Shown: positions 47,353-60,357, counted from the stretch's first letter. The stretch is DNA of 64,000 bases from Malania oleifera (GCF_029873635.1 NC_080417.1:27867682-27931681), one strand, 5' to 3'. Notes: a model not told the origin generated them from the sequence alone. Numbers and translations: made by a program.

Positions 47353-50222
47353 ACACTATTTGGTACTTAAAGACACTTTCGTCATCCAATGTGCGGCAGC
47401 GGCAGGAAGAATCAGCAGTAGCAACAGCAGCAGCAGGAGAATGGATTCAACTATCTAATCTAAGCAAAATAAATTTCACAGAAAAATAAAAAAAATCAAT
47501 ATTTTCATTGCCAAAAGAAAATATAAAAAAAAAAAAAAATTGTGGTTAAAAATCATTAAAAAGAAAACTTTCAAGGAACCAATCAGTAGCTTCAAATCAA
47601 AACTAAATTTTCTCACAAATAGATGAAGGGATGAGAGAAACAAAGCAAAACAAAACCCTATTTGAGGTCAATTGGACAGGATTGCCGGTTGCAAAAAATA
47701 GTTTCTCCTCCAACATTGCACTTACTACTAGTACTAATGAAACGGAAAGAACGAAACTTACTCCCAACAAACCACATATTGAAATAGAGAATCGCCTGGC
47801 ATCTTAACAACTGATAAAGATTTATTATCAGGCACACATGCTTGGAAACAGATGCTTATACTTGCATCTTTGGTGCTTAAGAATGAAATGGAATGAAAAA
47901 AATCAATTTTATCACCTATTTCTTCATTCTCTCAATTCAAATTTTCATTTCATTCCATTCTATTCAATTCCATTCCGCAAACCAAACATAACCTAAGTTG
48001 CATTTTCTTGGATGCCTATCTAAATATTAAAAAAATAATAATAACAATAATGGTTAGCACATTAACAATATGGCTTTAAGACAAAATGTGAGCTCTTCCT
48101 GATGATTTGACTCTAAAACAATATGTCAGCTTACTAACCTAATACACACTTCACTGGGGATGAGAGGAAAGGAATTATAATAACACCATATGATATGAAT
48201 GTAACATCAAATAGATTTGATGTTTAATGATACTTCTATAGAAAACAAAATGAATACATTAAAATAAACATTCAGTTTATTCATATCCATCCCAACATCC
48301 TTCCAATCGTAATTCTCCGACTAAATAATACTTTAAGGCACATATCAAGAAGCAATGCCTATTAAGCGTATTTAGCAAGCTGATATGTATACCAGGGCAA
48401 CTATTATACCCTTTAAATCCCAGAGTGTTGGGCCATGAGGAAACCACAATGTCTAATAATCTAACAGATGACATGGTTTTTATGATTCATGGAGGAGAGG
48501 ATTCCTTGGAGGAGAATGGTGGGAAAAGAAGGATAATCGACCTAATGGGGACCTTTTGGGCAATCTTAGCAGTTTTAATACATTTGTTAGAGGTATAGTA
48601 TTTATGTTAAGGGGAAAAAAGGAAAAGAAAGGTTTTGGAGAGGGTTAAAGGGATGGAGGTGGAGGTGTAGTTTTTGGAGATATTTGAGGTGGGTGAGTAG
48701 TTGATTTCTTTTTGAATCCAAATACAGCAGTACTCCCCATATTTTTTAAGGTATAAAATGTAAATCCAAAAGGCCATATTTTTTTCATTGATATCTACTT
48801 TCACAAATTGTACGGGTCTTAAGCATAATATAGTGTATCATTAGCTACATTGAAGATTAGTTACAAAATAGTAACATTTAATGATTTAAATGTAAAGTAT
48901 GTTCTAATGTATATATGATAGATACTCACATACACAGTAATAACAAAAAAATAAACCTTGAAGTATAAATAATAAACTTTAATATGCCATAAAGGAAACA
49001 ATAATTTAATATCTATGGTTTGTAAAATGGGCATGGCTCTACATGTTATTTGTTGCTTCAAATACAGACATAATAAGCTATAGAAGTATAAATAACAAAC
49101 AATAATATAATACATGGTAAGCCTATACATGGCATTGAATACAAGAAACAAGAACAAACATAGAACAAAGATCTGTCACCTAGCAAGTTATAAATTAATA
49201 TGCTTGGAGGAAAAAACATGGCAAACAACTAATAATGCCACTACAACATGAAATAGAAAGCAAGCTTGCAAACCATTGACATATTGGTAGTATTCTGTGT
49301 TTATAAACACCTCAATTCATGGCCTAATGGCCCTATCCATTTTACCACACAAAGAAGAGGAAAAAGGGCCATTTGGTTTATACATATATAAAAAGTACAG
49401 CCCAGTGCACAAAGCTCCCTCGTATGCAAGGTCCAGGGAAAGGGCGGACCACAAAGGTATATACATGTATAACATCCCAAATTATGCCAATCCTTCTCAT
49501 TCATACCTCAACCTACACAATGTGTTTCTAAATATGTGTGTTTGTGTGCATGCCTATTGTCTTGATAGTAGTTATATACATTAAATTATCAATGTAATTT
49601 TTCATAATCTGCAAAGATGATTCTCAAGAGAAAGCAATGAATCCATGGCTTGGCTATCTACAAGTTGAGGCTGCCGCTCCGACAACTAAGTGACTGTTAT
49701 CCATTGAAATATAGTTCCACAGCCTCCACTTTGGCTACAAGGATAAAATAAATGAACACAATCCCCATCAAAATCAGTACCTAGAGGCCAAGGATTTACC
49801 TTGAGTGATTGACTAAAATGAATTTACAGGAAAAACCTGCAGTTTGTGCTAGTGAGTGGATAGTGGCCCATTAATGAAAACAATGTCTTTGTCCAAAAAC
49901 CACCAATGAACAACTTGATCAGGTCTAGAAAAGAGTGCCCCTTCAAACGCCTTGTTAGTATGTGGATAAACCATTCCTACAAGTCAAGCATAACTTGCCA
50001 TCCACTATCTTTTGAAGATAGTTCATGTTTTGCAAATCAACCTTCTCCTCAAATGTAAATCTTCATGCAACTTCAAAAGGAATATCAATTTCATGACACC
50101 TTTATATGCATCTCCAATTCCAAATGGGTAGGCTTAAACCATTGCTTAGTATTAAAAGAGAACAGCATGGGTACCAAATACACACAATCACACACACACA
50201 CGTATATTAAGGGGTGAGAGAG
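47353..50222. other. Upstream and intergenic DNA of the PPR gene
   Basis: This region is expected to hold the PPR gene's promoter and 5' UTR next to 47352, but no clear core elements are seen. Trinucleotide-like CAGCAG repeats lie near 47418-47436. A MITE-like end (CCGCAAACCAAACATAACC) sits at about 47977-47995. The rest is AT-rich without supportable genes. Confidence 0.4.
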
Positions 50223-50481
50223 TGATGAAGAACCACCAATGGAGGATTTTAGATGTTCATATTGTATCAAGCTCTTAATATTTTAGTTTGGGAAAGTCTT
50301 GTTATTTTATAAGTTAAGTCAATCTAGGTTTATTTTGTGTATTTAAGTACTTTAGGGTTATTTTGTAATTTCTCATTTTATTGGAGCCTTTATGTAAATA
50401 TGTGTTCTAGTTAGTAGTGGGTTTAAGTGCTGGACATGTAAGTTTTTGTACAGTTATTGTTTGAATCAGATTGCAGTTTCC

Positions 50482-50514
<33 letters not shown>

Positions 50515-51862
50515 CCACAGGTTCTGCTGTACTTCTTCCTCCTCCTCTTTTCTCCTTCTTCCTTCTCTTCTCTCTTCTGATTCTGTGTTCTGTTCTGTTT
50601 TGTTCTTCCCCTTATCTGTTATTCTTTTTCTGTTCTGCCTCCCTACTGCTGCTGCTGCCTCTATTCCTCTTCTATTCTTCTTCTTCTTCTCCTTCTTCTT
50701 CTTCTAGTTCTCCCAATTCTATCTATATATATAAATTCTAGTATCTGTCCTACATCAAATTGGCATCAGAGCCAAATTCAATTCAGCTCCAAACTTCCCT
50801 GTTGCTGTTCTTCCATCAGATTTGAAAGTCCTACAACAATCTCCGTTAATGTTCATCCAAAAACTCAAACCACATCCACCACACGACTGCAATCTCTGAC
50901 AGGCTCCATTGCTTCAATAGCAAGTCAGAAGTCGCAAGAAAATCCAGAAAACAGAAGTATTCATCAGCCTGCAACTTTTCCAGGAAATTACAGTCGTGCC
51001 ACTGGGTTTCGAAACCCTAATTTCCACCAACCAAATCACAACACCTCCCTTACCACCAAAAACAGACACCCCCGAAACCCCTTCCCCTACAAAATCATCT
51101 CCATCCAACAAGGGGGTGGCCCCCACACACCACCTGAAAACTTTCCAGCCGACTCCCCCCTAAATCCCCCATTTCCTGCAATTCTTCCTGCACAGCCATC
51201 CTCACTGGAATACCCACCCTCTGATCTGGTTCCACCCAGAAGCTCATCACTGGAGGAGCCATGAAGGTGGCTCACGCACCACACTCACCAACCACGCACA
51301 TGAGGAAGTTGCCAGACTTTCCCTGTTTTGCTCAGATTCACAAGAAATTGCTTCCAGCTTCAAGAATTTGGATTTACCTGATATTTTGAAGCTTTCTGAG
51401 TGAATATTGAAGTATCAAGCTTGGTTTGCATTCCTACGGTGAAACACAGCCTGCTCTTGGGCTGCTGAGCAAATTTCAGAGTTTTGAAGGCCTGCCAACA
51501 TCCAAATTGAGGCCTAGTTGTCGTGTCTTGAGATTTTACTGCAACAAATTGGTTTTCCTCTGAGATTTTTATGTTGATTTGAAGAAATTAAACTTGGATT
51601 GCTTAGTATATATTTTTGGAGGGTAAAATCAGTGCGCTATCATAGTTCTTGAAGCATCTATGAGAAGTTGAAGTGAAATATTTGAAATCTCAAAACTACA
51701 AAGTCAAAGCAAGGAGGTTTTGGTAACATTATATGGACTTACACTACTTGGACTCCATAGAAATTGATTTAATGTTGCTTATCTATTTGGTACTTGTTCA
51801 AGTTTGCATCGGACCATCGGTCCATATTTACTCTTTCATTGAAAAAAATAATTAAAAAAAAA

Positions 51863-52248
51863 ATGAGTAAATTCGATATATGTGGTTCCTACATAGTTGG
51901 CAATTCTCAACCATTACTGGACCAACCATGTAGTCTTAGACAACTTTCTTCTAGTGTCACCTACTATTACCTTAAATTTAGAGACCTCATTTATCAGTGT
52001 GCTCTTAGTAAGGAACCTAGAATGGTAACTTTGTTTAAGAAAGGGTTGAGGGATGAAATCAAAAGGTTTATGATTATGTGAATTCAAAAATATCCTAGTA
52101 CTCTCTTTGAGGCTTACCATATGGCTTTGGAAGCTGAGAGATTTCTCCAGCCACCAACCTATAACACCACTTCCTATCTTGAAGAATTTCATCATTCTAG
52201 ATCTATTTCTCCAAGTCATGTAGTATTCCAAGATCCTCACAAGATGTT
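51863..52248 (+). pseudogene. Gag-like ORF of the non-autonomous element
   Basis: Starts MSKFDICGSYIVGN. It contains SLRQLSSSVTYYYLKFRDLI, LFKKGLRDEIKRF and, after an in-frame TGA at 52079-52081, PSTLFEAYHMALEAERFLQ. The spacing of these blocks matches the retrotransposon gag domain of gypsy-type elements (the Y-x-x-F, GLR and A-L-x-E-x motifs). It stops near 52276. No zinc knuckle is seen. Confidence 0.6.
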
Positions 52249-52265
52249 CAAGAGAAAACTCAAAT

Positions 52266-52600
52266 GTGGAAGATAAACAATCAAATATCGAAAGTGCCAA
52301 TGCAAATTCTTGTGCAATTGAGTATCATGACTGCATAAATGATTTGCATATGACTAGTGCACAATTTTTTGATTCTTCAGTGGACATGACTCATGAATCT
52401 TCTCAATGGTCAGAAGGTAGTCCTAGGCCCATTGAAGATCTTCAATAGAAAACTCAACTTGTTGAGGATATCAAAAGTGCCCATCCAAATTGTTGCATAA
52501 TAGAATATCATGACTACATAAATGACATGCATATAACTAGTGCTCAATTTCTGACTCTTCTGCTGATGTGGATCATGAATCTTCTCAAAATGAGGTTGTA
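52266..52600. repeat. Internal tandem duplication in the gag-only element
   Basis: Two diverged copies of a unit of about 185 bp. GTGCCAATGCAAATTC...GAGTATCATGACTGCATAAA near 52290-52345 is echoed by GTGCCCATCCAAATTG...GAATATCATGACTACATAAA near 52475-52525. Each is followed by CATGAATCTTCTCAA. The coding sense is unclear. Confidence 0.7.
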
Positions 52601-53799
52601 GACTTGTCTTTAGTGACTTTAAGCACTGTTGGGGCCTCTAGGCCAGAGATGGACCTTGATTTGTCATCACACTTAGTTGTTGAAACTCGCAATGAACAGC
52701 AAGATGAGTTGCCAACTATTAGGACAGATATGCCTATCAATGACCTTGCTCTTCAACCTCAATTTTCCATTTCTAACCCAAAGAGCAAGGAATAATTGGT
52801 TGTTGCAGAGTTTGTTGAAATTTCTTCAATCATGGAACCTATTTGTTGAAAATCCTCTTGAGATTATTTCTCCTCAATCCAATGATCATGCACCTCCATC
52901 CCTTTCATCTTCTCCCTCTAAATTTTCCTTAACCAAATCTAGTGAAACATTGTCCATCATCTTAGAGTATGGTCCAAATGCATATTTGCTAGAGCAGCCA
53001 ATAAATTTGGATATTAAATTGATTTCTTGTTTGGAGGACTTGTTATTTTATCAAAGGACATTGCAGCCTTCTATGCCAATTAGGGTTGGACAACCTACTA
53101 TATATTCTCCAACGGTGATTGACGATGCAATGCAGGTCATGCCTCTTTTTGATTTGCTTGCAGGTTTTACTTTGTTCCCACACATGGAGCTAAAGCTATT
53201 ATGCCATTACAAAACTCGAGGTCGAGTTTTCTCTAACAAGGGGAGTCTGATGGAGAACCACCAATGGAGGATTTTAGATGTTCATATTGTATCAAGTTTT
53301 TTATATTTTAGTTTGGGAAAGTCTTCTTATTTTAGAAGTTTAGTCAGTTTAGAGCCTTTCTGTAAATATGAGTTCTAGCTAGTAGTGGGTATAAGTGCTC
53401 GACATGTAAGTTATTGTACAGCTATTGTTTGAATCAGATTGCAGTTTGCCTCTCTGTTTCTCTCTCTCTCCCGCAGGTCCTGCTGTTCTTCTTCTTCCTC
53501 CTCCTCCTCCTCTTCTTCTTCTTCTTCCTCCTCCTCCTCTTTTCTCCTTCTTCCTTCTCTTCTCTCTTCTGATTCTGCCTCTCACCTCTGTTATGTTCTA
53601 TTTTGTTCTTCCCCTTATCTGTTCTTCTTTTTCTATTCTGCCTCCCTGCTGCTGCTGCTTCTCTTCTTCTTCTTCTTCTTCTTCTCTTCTTCTTATCTTC
53701 TTCTTCTCTTCTTCTTATCTTCTTCTTCTTCTCCTTCTTCTTCTTCTAATTCTCTCAATTCTATCTATATATATAAATTCTAATATCTGTCCTACATCA

Positions 53800-54800
53800 G
53801 GGTGGGAGCAACACACAAGGCAAGAACCATTAATAAATGAGACCAATCCAACATCTTCATAAAGTAATCATTTCCTAAATTTTAAAAAAAAAAAAAAAAC
53901 GAAAAAAACAAAAAATATATATAACAAAGCCAATCAAAATAAATAAAATTATTTTTGAAAAATACAAGTGCAAATGATATTTCATGTCTTGTACAAATCA
54001 GCATAGTAGTCCAATTTTCAATAATTAATAGAATAGGGAGTTTCCTTGTGCTTGCTTTTAGAAAACTGAGAGCTCAACCGAGAATGGATGCAAAATCTTT
54101 AGGGCATAAGCACAGGTGTAAGAATAAGCGACACTCTTTGCATGTCAAGAAACTTGGCAAAAGAATTTATAGAAGCATGAGCTTGCTGCAATATTTTCAG
54201 CACCTAGTCTGTGGATGATGGTATGCTCATAAAGTTTATATCAATAAAAAAGGGAATATAGTGCATTTCCTTCACAATTCTCAACTTCTGTTATCGTATT
54301 ATGAGCTTTGTTTACTTACACTCCGTTTCTTTTTCACGTTCAACAATTTCCTTTTTACGTTAAAACACATCATGTTAGACTCTACACAAACATTTCCTTG
54401 TTTCTACCTAATCACATTTATTCATGAAGATGATAAATAAATAAATAATATATTGTTCATGGAACCTAGGGATTATATTCTTGCCATCCAAAAAGTTACT
54501 AAAATCAAGGAAGCATAATAGTTTGCTAAAGTCTCTAAGTATGATTTTTAGAAATAATTTAGGGCAAGAAAAAAGGAATCTAAATTTAAATTGAATATTT
54601 TTAGAGACTAAAATTAAACTGAAATAAGGGACTCTTATGCTCTAATTTGAGAAAACCTAATATTGAGTCTTTTTCCCACACAAATTTCATCCTAATCAAT
54701 ACACATGAAACTCAAGGATGTTCTTTATATGAAAATTTTACCTAAACAATCTCGTATACAACTAGATCCAAAATGTACCTTAGCAAACTATATTGTCTAA
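53800..54800. other. Intergenic DNA
   Basis: AT-rich sequence with adenine runs (53882-53900) and no supportable gene. The short frame at 53955-54218 resembles nothing known. Confidence 0.4.
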
Positions 54801-55377
54801 TGTCACGGTCCCACATCGGATGTGTATTAGGGAGATCTTGGGCTTAGAAGGAGGGTGGGCTCCCAACTAAGTGAGATGCCTTTTATAAGACAAACCTGTG
54901 AGGTTAGTGGGCCAAAACAGACAATAAATCATCGGAATTGGGTCCAAGACCGTTACATTTGGTATCAAAACTCCTTGGGGGTACTATCATGTGAGTTGAT
55001 CCAACCTCGGGGTACTATCATGTGAGTGGATCCTACACAGAGGTGTAATCCACTTTGACAAGGACATCAGAGATCTAACGAGGGGATCTGTCGCAATCTC
55101 ACATTGAATGTGTACTAGAGAGATCATGCTAACAAGGGTATCAAAAATTGGATGAGAGAGTCTGTCGCGAACTCACATCAGATGTGTATTAGGGAAATCA
55201 CGCTGATGACGACGTCAAATATTGGATGGGAGAGCCTATCACGATCTCACATCAGATGTATACTAGAGAGATCTTGGACTCATAAGGAGGGTTTGGGCTC
55301 CAACTAAGTGAGGCGTCATAAGGCTAGTGGGTCAAAGCGGACAATACCTCATCAAAGTTGGGCTCGTGACCGATACA
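54801..55377 (+). mobile_element. TRIM (terminal-repeat retrotransposon in miniature)
   Basis: 577 bp in all. The 5' LTR is 54801-54957 (157 bp, TGTCACGGTCCCACATCGG to CGTTACA) and the 3' LTR is 55237-55377 (141 bp). The primer-binding site TGGTATCAAAACTCC starts at 54960, and a purine tract GGATGGGAGAG precedes the 3' LTR. CCCACATCGG-type starts are common in plant TRIMs such as Katydid. The internal region has no coding potential. It includes a doubled GGTACTATCATGTGAGT motif and two extra copies of the purine-tract/LTR-start junction at 55089 and 55163. Flanks TCTAA and CCCAA match at only two or three positions. Confidence 0.8.
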
Positions 55378-56644
55378 CCCAACTATGTTCTCCTCAAACT
55401 AATCTTAGTCATTCCTCTAAATTCCAACCACTGTTTCCATGTAAAATCTACTAGATGCAACTCAAATACACAAATTGAACAATAAAAAATAAACAAAAAC
55501 AAATAAAGTTCAATTCTTTTTCTCTTTTGGAAAAAAATCATATATGCATCCCAATTCAGCTACACCACACGTTCAAACCCCTAACATCACATTGAAGAAC
55601 TACCTCTCAGAAAATATCACATTCAATAACTAAATTCACAGCTAAAGATTGCGTATTCCACAATAAAACGACATTTTTATATGAATGTGGTGCTTCAATA
55701 ACTCTTAAATATAAAGAAACTAAAACTGCAGAGCTATGAGTTCAAATTCATCCTTCTTTTGCTTTATTGTCACATAATATTTGACTTAAAATTACAACGC
55801 ATATTTCAAAATAAAAAGACCACCGAATTCTCTGAGACAAAATTTACCCCTAACAAACCATATGCACTAACGAAGAATGCCAATCCCTGGCAAGGGGATG
55901 CTTGCAAAAACTTAAATATCAGAAGAATTGTCAACATTTTACAGAATAGCGTGCCCTGCATGGGTTCAACAGTCATGGTGGGCATGGAATTCGGCAGGAC
56001 ATCAATTATAAGGTTTTGAAACTGGAAAATTACATTTTGGAGAAAGAGTCTTGATTCTACCTATTTTGAAATTTTGATCTCTTTTTTTCCGCAGCTCAGA
56101 TCTCTTCCATACCACAAAGATACATTAAGAGAAATCGCTAAGACAGGCACGCTGGAAACCCATGGGCAATACGACTTCAGGAGGCGGCAGACGCGGTGCT
56201 GGATTAAAGCGCTGAGGGTGTAGAGCCGGCGGCAAGGCACCGCGGGGTCGGTGGCTCGAAGGTTAGAGATCCGGGTGATGAGCAGTGCGATTGGGGTCCC
56301 AAAGGTGGTTAGAGGAACTATGGAGAAGAGATTGCAGGGGCCGCTTGCCGTATGTCAAGGAGAGAGAGAGGGTAGCCGGAGTGGGCAAGGCCGGCACGGC
56401 GAGCAAGTAGTGAACTACACAGGCTGGGTGCCGGCTGGCTGTGACCGCGCATGAGAGGTGACGCAAGACGGATGGAGGCGTGGTCACTCATGAAGTTGCA
56501 CAAGGGGCGGCCCTAGTGCACGTTTTTGGCTGAAACGAAGAGGGGAGGGTAAAGAGAGTGGGGAAAGATTGAATGTGATATAGGATCAAAATTGGAAAAG
56601 GAAGGACAAAAATGAGCAAGTTACCCATTAAGATGGATAAAACG
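55378..56644. other. Intergenic DNA with a GC-rich island
   Basis: 55378-56090 is AT-rich without genes. 56140-56530 is GC-rich with no recognised protein in any frame; the longest frames (56251-56454 plus, 56263-56487 minus) look non-coding. It could be the first exon or untranslated leader of an unknown transcript, or the leader of a decayed LTR element. Confidence 0.35.
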
Positions 56645-57745
56645 GGAGTTTTTTTCAGTTTTATCTTTATTTTAAAATAATATATTAAATAATATCCTGT
56701 TTTGAAAAATATTTCTCTTAATGATTCTGATGTAATCTCGTTTCTTAATCCAACGAGATTTGTTAATTTCGTTAGACCAAGTAGTGAGATTTAAAAGGAT
56801 AGGGCAGTTGAGACATCGACACGTGGCAAGCAAATATCGCTGGATCATCTAACAAGATTTGCATGAAAATTGAAAATCGCCCAAAATCCTTAGCCTCTCT
56901 TTGTCATTTCTTTCATCGAAGGTCTTCAAATCGAGTGGTCGGCGAGACGATGCCTTCTACCCTTTCTTCTTCAAATGGAGTGACCGTCGATGAAGTTCTG
57001 TAGCCTCTCTCGACCGTTTCTTCCATTGAAAGTTGCCGAATAGAGTGGTCGGCAATACAACCATGCTGCCCTTTGTTCTCTAGATGAAGTGCTCGGAAAA
57101 GCAAGGAGAATCCCTTGAAGAAAGATGGGTCCGAGTCGATGGCTTTGAGGACACGTAGCCCAAGGATCTCTGAAGGAAGATGAGACTCTTAGTACTCCTA
57201 TTTCGGAGGTAGAGTCGATAAAGGAGGTGAGAAGATCGACACCTAAGAGCAAGAAATTGAAGAGTGGGAAGAAAAGCGAGAGTCCTTCTGGTGGAGTAAT
57301 TAGGGTTTCTCCACGGTCGTCGAAGCGTAAGCTTTGTCGCGACGTCCCGGGAGCGCATGTGCCTCGGGCGGCGAAATAAAAATGTTTTTAAAATTTTCAA
57401 AGAAAAGCATGGAATGTCGGAGTCGCCACTAACCTTTAGTGTGGTTAGAACACATGATTACTACCCCGTTAGGGGTAAAATGAGTCTACGTTACTAGAGT
57501 TGGAGCGGGAGTTCGGTAACACAAGGGAAAGGTACGAGCACCCCCTACGCGCCCATTCTTACGAACGGTGCCTAATTAATTTAGAATTATCCCTAAGTTA
57601 ATTTAAAAAGTCTTTAAATTACTTCTTTTATGAATTTATAAATATACATGAAAAATAAATAAATGTAATATATACATATATATTCCCTCAGAGCTTAAGG
57701 TACGTGAAGCTCGAAGGCTAATACCCTAGCATTAAAATCATAGGG

Positions 57746-57781
<36 letters not shown>

Positions 57782-58844
57782 TTTATAAAATACAATCCCA
57801 AATTTTAGAAATTTTATGGATTTTCCTAAGTATGAAAGTACTAGTTTGGGAGGTTTTGGATAATAGATATAATAATTTAAACATAATAATAAAGATAAAA
57901 AAAATAGTAATAAACTAGAATATTAGGATACCACAATACATTCTAATCAACATATATAATACAAGTTAAAATATCCAACATACCAATAATAGTAGAATAT
58001 AAAATATATAATATAGACTAAGATAATGAACATACCATAATATTAAAATACTACATGTACGTTATAAACAAAAATACTCAAACATACCATAATACACATA
58101 ATCACGATAATAATAATAAATATCCATAAATACTATAATACGTAATAAATTACTATAACACTATATATACTAAACATATAATATAATAGCATGATACCAA
58201 AACAACAAATATATTACATTACCTAAAATATTAAACTTACCATAATAAATAATACCTTATATATTAACATACTAAAAGTATCATAATAATAATAAATACA
58301 TAGTATTACTCAAGATGCTATATTAAAAGTTACCTAAAATACTAAATTATATGTATGATGTTACTTAGGAATCCTAAGTTATTAAATACCTAATATGACT
58401 AACATTCTAGAATACACATACAACTATAGTTCTAAAATACCACATATACTACAACTAATCAACTAAAAATCCTAACATGATATATAACATGACCAAAATT
58501 TTAAAATACTAATAATATAATATAAAGTTAACATACAATATAAGCATGAATAAAATAAAAAGAAAAAAAAAATATCTTACACATAAGAACCACAACAAGA
58601 TAACAACCCGAAACCTAAGAATACATATTACACATACAACTTGAATATTGCGCACTAAAATAAAATAAAATACGACAATAGAAGTTATTACATTTAAATA
58701 TTATAAATGAAATCTTACCTTGGCAATAAAAAGAAAAAATCCTACAATAATGAAGATAAACAAATTAGTATTTATAAATATGAACATTAATTATTAAAAA
58801 TCCTAAAACAATAACCAAGCAAAATTTAAACTTTACAATAAAAA

Positions 58845-59098
58845 GGTGTGTGCTGTGTGTGTTTTACCGTGTGTGCAGTGTGTGTGTTGCTGTATGTGCT
58901 CTGTGTGTGTGTGCAGTGTGTGTTTTTGTGCAGTGTGTGTTTTGCAGTGTGTGCTGTGAGTGTGTTTTGCTCTGTGTGTGTGTTTCTGTGTGTGCTGTGT
59001 GTGTTTCTGTGTGTGCTGTGTGTGTTGCTGTGTGTGTTTTGCAGTGTGTGCTGTATGTGTGTGTTGCTGTGTGTGTGCTGTGTTTGCGTTTCTGTGTG

Positions 59099-59147
<49 letters not shown>
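58845..59147. repeat. Compound TG-rich and TA microsatellite
   Basis: About 260 bp of TGTGTGTGCTGTGTGTGTTTCTG-type sequence (units cut short here) followed by about 42 bp of (TA)n. Overlapping frames rich in Cys-Val or His-Thr on both strands come from the repeat and are not genes. A 52-bp tandem duplication (CATATGTATAAGCAAAGGGA) follows at 59141-59235. Confidence 0.9.
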
Positions 59148-59150
<3 letters not shown>

Positions 59151-59488
59151 TATGTATAAGCAAAGGGACTTACAGAGGGGAGTATATATATATATATATT
59201 CATATGTATAAGCAAAGGGACTTACAGAGGGGAGTGCCGCCAACCGTCGGAGCAGAGGTTCGCCGGGGAGAACCTGGAGCTCCGGTTTGCTGGATCACTG
59301 CTGTGATGGGAGTCCGAGGTTGGTGATGGCTGTGTTCAAAGGGCTCTGCCCGTGCTGGTGTGGAGGACCTCCGGCGGTTGCAGAAGGGTGCTCGTCGGAG
59401 TTGTGCAGTGGAGGCTAAGCAGCAGAGGTGGCCGGAGATCTTGCAAGTTGTTCTGTGGCAGCTCGGTTGTGCACGAAGGGTCTGGAGC

Positions 59489-60357
59489 ATGGTTTTAAAT
59501 AAAGGCCGCGACCGTAACGTAACGCCATTACGTAAAGGTTTTTTGAGTTACCGATACCGTTACACACCGCGAAATCTGTGGGAAGAAAAATCACGGCCAT
59601 AGCAGCTGTTACGGACCGCAGCTGTTGCGTAAAGGCCGCTACGGCCATTACGTAACCACTACAGGACTGTTACACCAAAAAAATATTTTATTTTTTACTT
59701 TTTCTCTCTTTCATATATCATTCTCAATATACCAAGTGGCAAGAGGGGGAAAAGATTATAATGAGGATGACAATGATACAAAATTTACTTTTTCTTTAAA
59801 TACTCACAATAGATGCATTAATTAACAATTTCAAAATACTAACTTGTTAGGAATTTTTTTTTTAATAATATTAGTAATGTGATATTTATGTTCTTTATTT
59901 TTCAACTTCAACCTTCTTTCTTTTCTAGCTATTTTATATTTATATTATTCATATGTCTTATGTGTCTAATAGACTAATGGAGTGTATAATGTATTTTATT
60001 TTATTAATTCATTTAGCACACATAAGAATTTATCACAGATAAGAACAATGAGAAGTATAAATACGCGCGCACACGTAATTTTCTATCAATGATGGTTTAA
60101 AACAAATGTAAACTTGTTGCCCTTACCAAATAACTTAGTTACTCGAACTAAAGGGTCCAAAATACACTAAAACCCTTTCTAAGAATGGCCAAAAGCTTAA
60201 AACATACAAGTACGCTAATATGCACAAGGTTGTGCGTGCTTCAAAAAAATTCACGGCCGTTACACCTGCTTCCCGTTATGTAACATCCGCTACTCTTGCT
60301 TCCCGTTACACCTGTTACCGTTACGTTACTCTACCTGCTACCGCGATTGAAAACCAT
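59489..60357. mobile_element. Mutator-like MITE (L) nested in the solo LTR
   Basis: Ends ATGGTTTTAAATAAAGG and ...GATTGAAAACCAT, flanked by GGTCTGGAG at 59479-59487 and 60358-60366. The 9-bp duplication supports a Mutator-type element. Subterminal regions are dense in CGTTACG, ACCGTTACG and GGCCGTTAC motifs (59500-59670, 60250-60345), giving long imperfect inverted repeats. It is related to the MITE at 44595-45533. It contains no transposase. Confidence 0.78.

Larger units (their letters stand above)
50223..53799 (+). mobile_element. Gag-only (non-autonomous) LTR retrotransposon
   Basis: LTRs at 50223-50757 (535 bp) and 53248-53799 (552 bp) both run TGATG-AGAACCACC to CCTACATCA. A primer-binding site TGGCATCAGAGCC lies at 50761-50773 and a purine tract (AACAAGGGGAGTC) precedes the 3' LTR. 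The internal 2.5 kb codes for at most a gag-like protein; no protease, RT or integrase motif is present. It depends on a partner for movement. The flanking sequence GGGTG occurs right of the element and also 6 bases left of it, but no adjacent target duplication is seen. The LTRs contain (CT)n and TTC/CTC runs. Confidence 0.85.

Noticed and set aside
47860-48000. A complete MITE upstream of the PPR gene
   Set aside because: Only a right-end-like sequence (CCGCAAACCAAACATAACC) is seen; no matching left terminus or target duplication was found.
50457-50741. Ser/Leu-rich open frames near 50.5 kb and 53.4 kb
   Set aside because: They arise from CT and TTC microsatellites in the two LTRs of the gag-only element.
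58826-59326. Cys/Val-rich and His/Thr-rich open frames of up to 158 codons on both strands
   Set aside because: They are generated by TG- and TA-rich simple sequence and have no family resemblance.
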